Positions 15,015-19,353 of a DNA stretch of 19,353 nucleotides are shown one piece after another. Within the stretch, counting starts at the first letter, position 1. Every line of letters starts with the position of its first letter. The notes under the pieces are model-generated. The model searched no databases and was not told the DNA's origin. It saw only the letters and a list, made by a program, of their open reading frames with translations. The position numbers were made by a program, and so were the translations under genes. The DNA comes from Pedobacter sp. UBA5917 (lineage in GTDB: Bacteria; Bacteroidota; Bacteroidia; Sphingobacteriales; Sphingobacteriaceae): contig NZ_DJDT01000168.1 in NCBI RefSeq assembly GCF_002432345.1, forward strand, positions 1 to 19,353. The letters are read 5' to 3'.

Positions 15015-15584
15015 ATGGTTATTGATTTTTTTAGCATGTTGATAAAAGAAATTTTAAGTGGTTTCGGCCAGTTTTCGGCTGATGAGGTTTTTCTTTTTGA
15101 AGAACATATTGTTCAAAGAACGTTCAGCAAAAACGAAGTAATATTGGAACAGGGAGCAATTTGCCAATCCGTTTATTTTGTTTTATCAGGATCTTTTTTT
15201 CAATACCAAACCAATGGAATTACAGAAACCATTATCGATTTACATGTAACCAACGAATGGATGTTTAACCACCCCAGTCTGATTGAACAACGTGCATCGG
15301 AAACCACGATCAGGGCATTCGAAAAATCAGAAGTAATCGAATTAAGTTTAAACAACCTGCATTACCTGATTGCCAGATCGCAGTCCTTTTTGTTCCTGGC
15401 AAAAATTTTCAACCAAACCGGTGCCAGAACGCATCTTTTCGACAGTTCGTTTAATCCTATCCAAAAGTACAATTACATCAAAAATGTTAAACCGCTGGTT
15501 GTTCAGGTTTTTCCGGTAAAAATGATTGCTTCCTATCTTAAAATTGCTCCCGAAACACTGAGCAAGGTAAGGGCAAACCATTAA
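15015..15584 (+). CDS. Crp/Fnr-family transcription regulator
   Basis: A 189-residue regulator with an N-terminal cyclic-nucleotide-binding-type beta-roll (about 20-115: NEVILEQGAICQSVYFVLSGSFF, IIDLHVTNEWM) and a C-terminal helix-turn-helix (about 168-186: VKMIASYLKIAPETLSKVRA). The short protein ending right after the recognition helix is usual for the Bacteroidota members of this family. The consensus Arg-Ala/Ser phosphate-binding-cassette residues of true cAMP receptors are not evident, so the effector is unknown. The ATG at 15015 is the longest start; ATG 15036 (MLIKEIL) is also possible. The gene follows the terminator at 14947, so it has its own promoter. It is 63 bases before a VOC-fold gene and the gap holds a near-perfect palindrome. 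Confidence 0.9.
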   Translation: MVIDFFSMLIKEILSGFGQFSADEVFLFEEHIVQRTFSKNEVILEQGAICQSVYFVLSGSFFQYQTNGITETIIDLHVTNEWMFNHPSLIEQRASETTIRAFEKSEVIELSLNNLHYLIARSQSFLFLAKIFNQTGARTHLFDSSFNPIQKYNYIKNVKPLVVQVFPVKMIASYLKIAPETLSKVRANH

Positions 15585-15588
15585 ATTT

Positions 15589-15604
15589 CCTGATTTCGAT
15601 CAGG
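15589..15604 (+). other. Stem-loop CCTGAT-TTCG-ATCAGG after regulator gene
   Basis: A 6-bp stem closes a TTCG loop 4 bases after the stop codon of the regulator gene. No T-run follows. It shares its last base with the start of the 15604-15627 palindrome. It may stabilise the 3' end of the regulator mRNA. Confidence 0.45.
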
Positions 15605-15627
15605 TGCACTTTCCCGGGAAATTGCAC
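15604..15627. promoter_or_regulatory. 24-bp near-perfect palindrome, candidate operator
   Basis: GTGCA-C-TTTCCC is mirrored by GGGAAA-T-TGCAC; 11 of 12 positions pair (the single mismatch is 15609/15622) and the core TTTCCCGGGAAA (15610-15621) is perfect. It ends on the first base of a -7-like box CACCTTTG (15627-15634), so a bound protein would occupy the spacer of the VOC promoter. The neighbouring Crp/Fnr-type protein is a candidate binder, although the motif is not the TGTGA-N6-TCACA kind. Confidence 0.6.
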
Positions 15628-15634
15628 ACCTTTG
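15627..15634 (+). promoter_or_regulatory. -7-like box CACCTTTG before VOC gene
   Basis: CACCTTTG differs from TAnnTTTG at the first base and lies 13 bases before the ATG at 15648. No -33 TTTG is seen; the palindrome fills that region. The same CACACCTTTGTTT string recurs before the lipoprotein at 18910. Confidence 0.4.
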
Positions 15635-15647
15635 TTTTAAAAAAAAT

Positions 15648-16004
15648 ATGCTTACAGAAATTAACCCCAAGCTGCCAATGCGTGATAAAAAAATCACGAA
15701 AGATTTTTATGTAAATAAATTAGGTTTTAAAGATGTTGGCGAAACCGACTATAAAGATTACCTGATTTTGCAAAAAGATAATATCCAGATTCATTTTTTT
15801 GGATTTGAAGCGCTAAACCCGAAGGAAAATTACGGACAGGTATATATCCGTACAAATGATATAGAAACACTTTATAAAGAGATGTCGCAGGTTAAAGATG
15901 GAATACATCCCAACGGACATCTGCAAACGAAACCCTGGGGGCAAAAGGAATTCGCCATGCTCGATCCGGATAGTAATTTGTTAACCTTCGGGCAGGGAGT
16001 TTAA
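15648..16004 (+). CDS. VOC-superfamily (glyoxalase/bleomycin-resistance fold) protein
   Basis: A 118-residue cytosolic protein with two beta-alpha-beta-beta-beta modules of the VOC fold. Visible features are the N-terminal KLPMRDKKITKDFYVNKLGFK helix start, the strand IQIHFFGF near 45-52, and the closing AMLDPDSNLLTFGQ, which is the classic FxDPDGNxxxF-type end. The length is normal for bleomycin-resistance-protein-like dimers, which bind and sequester drugs; without clear paired metal ligands an enzymatic glyoxalase role is less likely. The start ATG is 63 bases after the Crp/Fnr regulator's stop, with a palindrome and a -7-like box between them, so expression is probably controlled by that regulator or another. 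It converges with the response regulator ending at 16123. Confidence 0.88.
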   Translation: MLTEINPKLPMRDKKITKDFYVNKLGFKDVGETDYKDYLILQKDNIQIHFFGFEALNPKENYGQVYIRTNDIETLYKEMSQVKDGIHPNGHLQTKPWGQKEFAMLDPDSNLLTFGQGV

Positions 16005-16012
16005 GTTGGTTC

Positions 16013-16060
16013 ACTGTTCATTAGTTCACTGGTTCATTTGTCATTAGTAAAGCAAATTGC
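16013..16060. repeat. Short phrase repeats GTTCACTG / GTTCATT
   Basis: The convergent gap 16005-16122 begins with alternating GTTCACTG and GTTCATTAG/GTTCATTTG phrases, a small direct-repeat tract of the kind scattered through Bacteroidota intergenic DNA. No stem-loop with a T-run was found in this gap. Confidence 0.5.
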
Positions 16061-16122
16061 CAACTGGTAATTGTTTCATTGAACATTGTGATTTAGTTAT
16101 TGAGCATTAATCTATTTGTAAT

Positions 16123-16755
16123 TTAAATCAACAACTGCTCTGTGGCCAGATTAATGAGTTCGATTGAGTTTTTAACATCGAGTTTCTGCATCATGTTGCG
16201 GCGGTGTGTTTCTATGGTAAGCGGACTTAAAAAAAGCTCATCGGCTATGTTGGCGGTTGTTTTACCCTGGGCGATTAACCGCAGAATTTCCTTTTCCCGT
16301 TTTGTAAACTTTGCACGCCCCTTTAAGTCATTAACGGATGGTTTCGCAATAATTTCCATCACTTCTTTACTAAATGCCAGCTCGCCGTTAAGTGCAGTTT
16401 CGATACAGTTTTTTAATTCTTCTACCGATGCATTTTTTAGGATATAACCGCAGGCACCATTTTGCAGCATCTGCATAATGATGCTCCTTTCGGTATGGTT
16501 ACTAATGGCAATTACTGCAGTAGATGACGATAATTTTTTAACCTGGGCGCAGAGTTCGATACCATTAATATCGGGCAGCATAATATCGAGCAATACAATG
16601 TCGAGCTTATTGTTGCCTAAAAAAGCAATCAACTCATTTCCCGATTGAAAACTACCCACCACTTCCATGTTATCGAAATTATTGATGAGCGATACAATGC
16701 CCTGTATTACGATGGGATGATCGTCTACAACGGCCAATCTGATCATGTTATTCAT
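16123..16755 (-). CDS. NarL/FixJ-family response regulator (system 2)
   Basis: A 210-residue response regulator paralogous to the one at 7998. The receiver has Asp11-Asp12, phospho-acceptor Asp57 in LLDIMLPDING, Ser85 in AISNH and Lys107 in YILKNAS. The LuxR-type HTH (about 149-204) shows FTKREKEILRLIAQG and FLSPLTIETHRRNMMQKL. The recognition region differs from system 1 (SPLTIETHRRN versus SKFTVDNHKKN), so the two should bind different sites. ATG 16755 (MNNMIRL) overlaps the kinase stop codon by 8 bases and is preferred; ATG 16746 (MIRLAVV) is the alternative. A longer frame to 16791 would only re-read the kinase C-terminus. The two genes are coupled. Confidence 0.94.
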   Translation of the reverse strand: MNNMIRLAVVDDHPIVIQGIVSLINNFDNMEVVGSFQSGNELIAFLGNNKLDIVLLDIMLPDINGIELCAQVKKLSSSTAVIAISNHTERSIIMQMLQNGACGYILKNASVEELKNCIETALNGELAFSKEVMEIIAKPSVNDLKGRAKFTKREKEILRLIAQGKTTANIADELFLSPLTIETHRRNMMQKLDVKNSIELINLATEQLLI

Positions 16756-18763
16756 AGCTGATGGGGATTTCGATGTTGATATTGGTGCCATTGCCAGGTT
16801 TAGAATCGATTTCTAAACTTCCTTTAAGATAAGCTACCCTGTTTTTAATATTTTCAATTCCCATTCCTTTTTTATAGGTTGAGGTATCAAAACCGGTTCC
16901 ATTATCTTCGATGGTGATATAAAAATGTTTTTCATTTTCGCTGCACTGTAAAACCACCTCATCGGCCCTGGCATGTTTTAATATATTGGTAAGAATTTCC
17001 TGTACAATGCGGTAAATGATAATCTGTTCTTCAAGTGCGATGTTTTTGGAAATATTCAGGGCCTGGAAATCGATGTGCATATTATTGCCCATTGCCGATT
17101 CTGCCAGGTCTTTAAGGGCAACTTCCAAACCGAATTTTAACAAGGTTTGTGGCATCATGTTTCTGGCAATATGCCTTAACTCGGTAACTGAACTATCGAG
17201 CTGGTTAACAATGCGCTGTAATTCTACATCATGTAACTGCATTTCACTATGTTTGGCCCAGTTTGATAAATTGATTTTTAAGCCCGATAACATACCCCCA
17301 AGTCCATCGTGCAGATCCTGCGCCACCCTGTTTCTTTCTTTTTCTTCGGCATTAAGCATGGCACGGCTAATTTCCAATTGCTGTTTTTGTTGCAGATCGG
17401 CTACTTTTTGCCGGTAGTTGATGGCGCGCTGTTCTGCCAGTTTTTTATAGCCGTTAAAATAGAAATAGAGGAGCGCAATAATCACCAGTAGAAAAAAAGA
17501 TGCTGCAACCAGCAATAGGGTAGTGATTTTGTTTTTTTCGATCATTACTGCATGCTGTTTTCTTTCTGCATTTAAGTGGGCAATCTTTTTCTGGTTTTCG
17601 GCATCCTTGTATTTAATCTCTAAAGCATTAATTTCTTCTTTGGTTTTGCCTTCGTTTAAACTGTCGCTTAATGTTTTACTTTTTTTGAGCAACTGGTAGG
17701 CCTCTTTAATATTTCCGAGTGCATAATTTACTTCCGACAGTGATTCGGTTAATTTGAGTTTGTTGGTAGCAAGGGTATTTATCTCTGGCTGGTTAACGAT
17801 CTGTAGCAGCGTTTTTTTTGCCTGATCAAATTTTTTCTGCTCAAAAAGAATCCTGTATTTTTCAAAAACGATTTCCTGCAGTGTATAGTTGTCGTTTAAT
17901 TCTTCTGCCAGTTTTATGGCTTTATTAGCATCCACCAAGGCAAGCCCTTTTTGGTTGGTGTTGATGAAATAACGCGTGGTACTTTTATAATAATCGAGCC
18001 AGAATATAGCCATTGGATAACCTGTGCGAACATGGTCTGATTTATCCAGTATTGTTTTTGCGAGGTCGAGGTACTTTTTTGTCTGGCTATAGTTCTTTTG
18101 ATGATAATAATTTTGCGAGATGGAAATATACACATTAACCAAGAGATAATATTTATCCGGACTGGCATCTTTTAATGCATTAAGGCCGTTTTGCAGGTAG
18201 GGAGCTGCTTTATCATACTGGCCTATGTTTGTGAATATTGTACCGATAGAAACATATTCCGTTCCCGTAAATTCCTTGTCGCCGGCTTTTTTTGAAAGGG
18301 GTAAAACACGGTTAATCAGGATATCGAGCGTAGTTTTAAGATCGTCTTTATGCTGTTGTATCAAAGCATAGTTATGCCAAACCATCGATCTTAAGCGGTA
18401 AACATATTTTGTGCTGAATTTTGTCAATAACGAATCGGCGCGGATGAGTAATTTTTCTGCCTTTACATAATCTTTTTCAATATAGATCAAAGATTCGAAC
18501 CAGTACGATCTGGCAAAAAGAAGTGGATATTTTCTGCTCTGCTTTCTGGCATTCTTCAGATAAAATACGGCTTTAGTGCTATCATGTTCTGCCCAGAAAT
18601 CGGTTAGTTTAAATCCGGCTACAGCTTTTAAACTATCGGCCGTACTTCCATTAATAATCCGGTTAAGGCTATCGGTATATTGTTGATCGGCAGCTTGGAG
18701 TTGGGCTTTTCCGGTTAAATGGCAGAAAATCAGTAATAAAAGTATAAGGGTATAGTATTTCAT
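16748..18763 (-). CDS. TPR-sensor histidine kinase, HisKA_3/NarX type (system 2)
   Basis: A 671-residue membrane kinase paralogous to the one at 8620. ATG 18763 (MKYYTLIL) is chosen because it starts the signal peptide (ends LTGKAQ near 21); ATG 18793 adds ten residues. A periplasmic helical TPR-type sensor region spans about 30-400, followed by a transmembrane helix (about 412-436) and a long coiled linker. The H box AQDLHDGLGG has His485; the N box EILTNILKHA has Asn593; G1 EDNGTGF has Asp620; G2 GMGIENIKNR starts near 633. All core residues are intact. Its sensor half is only loosely like that of system 1, while the kinase and regulator parts are much closer, so the pair shares signalling chemistry but probably not the input. 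It is divergent from the lipoprotein at 18910. Confidence 0.94.
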   Translation of the reverse strand: MKYYTLILLLLIFCHLTGKAQLQAADQQYTDSLNRIINGSTADSLKAVAGFKLTDFWAEHDSTKAVFYLKNARKQSRKYPLLFARSYWFESLIYIEKDYVKAEKLLIRADSLLTKFSTKYVYRLRSMVWHNYALIQQHKDDLKTTLDILINRVLPLSKKAGDKEFTGTEYVSIGTIFTNIGQYDKAAPYLQNGLNALKDASPDKYYLLVNVYISISQNYYHQKNYSQTKKYLDLAKTILDKSDHVRTGYPMAIFWLDYYKSTTRYFINTNQKGLALVDANKAIKLAEELNDNYTLQEIVFEKYRILFEQKKFDQAKKTLLQIVNQPEINTLATNKLKLTESLSEVNYALGNIKEAYQLLKKSKTLSDSLNEGKTKEEINALEIKYKDAENQKKIAHLNAERKQHAVMIEKNKITTLLLVAASFFLLVIIALLYFYFNGYKKLAEQRAINYRQKVADLQQKQQLEISRAMLNAEEKERNRVAQDLHDGLGGMLSGLKINLSNWAKHSEMQLHDVELQRIVNQLDSSVTELRHIARNMMPQTLLKFGLEVALKDLAESAMGNNMHIDFQALNISKNIALEEQIIIYRIVQEILTNILKHARADEVVLQCSENEKHFYITIEDNGTGFDTSTYKKGMGIENIKNRVAYLKGSLEIDSKPGNGTNINIEIPISYE

Positions 18764-18813
18764 TGAACTAAAAATGCACGCTTTATCTATCAACCCGAAA
18801 TAAAACTAGAATA

Positions 18814-18829
18814 TACCTGAATTCAGGTA
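18814..18829. promoter_or_regulatory. 16-bp perfect palindrome TACCTGAATTCAGGTA
   Basis: A perfect loopless palindrome in the 146-bp gap between the system 2 kinase and the divergent lipoprotein, 15 bases or so upstream of the lipoprotein -33 box. Its CCTGAA...TTCAGG arms resemble the hairpin repeat at 6078-6098, so it could be a relic of that repeat rather than an operator. Confidence 0.45.
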
Positions 18830-18839
18830 GAAAAAAATG

Positions 18840-18869
18840 GTGTTTTGTGGTTATTGTACAACAAAACAC
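18840..18869. promoter_or_regulatory. Inverted repeat GTGTTTTGT ... ACAAAACAC over lipoprotein promoter
   Basis: Nine-base arms (18840-18848 and 18861-18869) pair perfectly with a 12-base spacer that includes TTGTACAA. The arms cover the -33 TTTG and abut the -7 box, so a protein bound here would compete with or contact RNA polymerase. Confidence 0.5.
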
Positions 18870-18876
18870 ACCTTTG
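18844..18876 (+). promoter_or_regulatory. Promoter TTTG-N21-CACCTTTG of lipoprotein gene
   Basis: TTTG (18844-18847) and CACCTTTG (18869-18876, one mismatch to TAnnTTTG) are 21 bases apart, which fits Bacteroidota promoter spacing. Start of transcription would be near 18883, about 27 bases before the ATG. Confidence 0.5.
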
Positions 18877-18909
18877 TTTATTTGCAGTTCTATTTTTTAA
18901 AGTCTAATT

Positions 18910-19308
18910 ATGAAAAACATCAAAATTAAAACATTTGTACTTTCTTTCTTTGCAATGATCCTGGTTACCGGCTTAATGTCGTGTAAAAAAGACGATGCAG
19001 AAACACCTTCAAAAAGTTCGCACAAGGTTGTGTTTAAACTCGTAGCCTCTGCTGGCAGCAACATCAGCACCGTGGTTTATGGTTACGATGGCCAGGTTAC
19101 CACGGCAACAAGCCTGAGCGGAACCACCTGGAGCAGCCCTGAAATTACGGTGCCTGCAGGAACCATTTCATTAAATATTGCCGGTGGTGCAACAGGTGCG
19201 AATGCTAGCTCAACATTAAAAGCCCAGATTTATGTAGATGGCGAACTGAAAGGCGAAGGTACTTCGAGCGGCTCAGTTTTAAGTGCATCGGCATCGTTTG
19301 GGTTGTAG
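18910..19308 (+). CDS. Small secreted lipoprotein, MmpS-like or Ig-like fold
   Basis: A 132-residue predicted lipoprotein. The signal peptide ends in lipobox LMSC (Cys25) followed by KKDDAE. The mature domain of about 100 residues is Ser/Thr/Gly/Ala-rich and beta-type: HKVVFKLVAS, STVVYGYDGQVTT, WSSPEITVPAG, TLKAQIYVDGELKGEGTSSG. The repeating strand pattern and the KAQIYVDGELKGEGTSSG stretch recall small MmpS-type accessory domains seen in Bacteroidota, a resemblance from memory and uncertain. It is divergent from the system 2 kinase, the same arrangement as the lipoprotein at 10817, but the two lipoproteins are not obviously homologous. Further genes on this strand may follow beyond the window. 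Confidence 0.82.
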   Translation: MKNIKIKTFVLSFFAMILVTGLMSCKKDDAETPSKSSHKVVFKLVASAGSNISTVVYGYDGQVTTATSLSGTTWSSPEITVPAGTISLNIAGGATGANASSTLKAQIYVDGELKGEGTSSGSVLSASASFGL

Positions 19309-19312
19309 ATTA

Positions 19313-19353
19313 GTTAATTGGGTTAACTGTTTAAACTGGTTAATTGGTTAACT
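19313..19353. repeat. Phrase repeat GTTAATTGG(G)TTAACT, runs off window
   Basis: Nearly the same 15-16 base phrase occurs at 19313-19328 and 19339-19353, separated by GTTTAAACTG. It is similar in style to the tract at 16013-16060 and is cut by the window end. Confidence 0.5.

Noticed and set aside
15604..15634. The 24-bp palindrome as an intrinsic terminator of the Crp/Fnr gene
   Set aside because: It has no loop and is followed by CACCTTTG rather than a T-run; the strong promoter-like context favours an operator.
16756..16791. Longer start for response regulator 2
   Set aside because: The extra residues come only from reading the kinase C-terminal codons in another frame, and the receiver domain is complete from 16755.
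10817..19308. The two divergent lipoproteins as clear paralogues
   Set aside because: Both are small beta-rich lipoproteins, but no convincing residue-by-residue alignment was found by eye; only their position is shared.

Overview
The window looks like chromosomal DNA of a Bacteroidota member, most probably Sphingobacteriaceae (Pedobacter-like). Reasons: AT-leaning codon use, secreted proteins with signal peptides ending in ...AQ, Bacteroidota-type promoter boxes (TTTG then TAnnTTTG) instead of strong Shine-Dalgarno sites, outer-membrane beta-barrel/TonB-type proteins, TPR-containing histidine kinases, and short hairpin repeats in the gaps. The genus is inferred from family style, not from any database match. 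No tRNA, rRNA, CRISPR array, transposase or phage gene was seen.

Layout. 1-4042: two tandem minus-strand CocE/NonD-type (peptidase S15-like) secreted hydrolases, clearly paralogous, with hairpin repeat elements in the gap and after each gene. 4043-5014: no gene; five copies of a 147-bp tandem repeat lie between two divergent genes. 5015-5818: a secreted, Arg/Gly/Tyr-rich protein with a duplicated C-terminal motif, followed by a strong terminator and a 330-bp gap packed with hairpins. 6152-7994: a phytase-like esterase lipoprotein (TTG start) and a HAD phosphatase, probably co-transcribed. 7998-10563: a minus-strand two-component system (NarL-type regulator plus TPR histidine kinase). 10817-14909: a divergent plus-strand envelope cluster (small lipoprotein, 8-strand-type barrel protein, unknown 128-aa secreted protein, TonB-receptor-like barrel) ending in a textbook terminator. 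15015-16004: a Crp/Fnr-type regulator and a VOC (glyoxalase-fold) protein, with a near-perfect 24-bp palindrome between them. 16123-18763: a second two-component system, paralogous to the first. 18910-19308: another divergent small lipoprotein.

How it may work together. The same architecture appears twice: a regulator/kinase pair with a periplasmic TPR sensor, divergent from a small secreted lipoprotein, with operator-like repeats in the divergent gap. In the first copy a 16-bp direct repeat (26-bp spacing) ends 20 bp before a perfect TAACTTTG -7 box that lacks a -33 box. That is the layout expected of an activator-dependent promoter, so the envelope cluster could be the output of the adjacent system. 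This is inference. The unknown pieces most worth attention are the kinase/lipoprotein pairing, the unknown 128-aa secreted protein, the 147-bp repeat array and the palindrome before the VOC gene.
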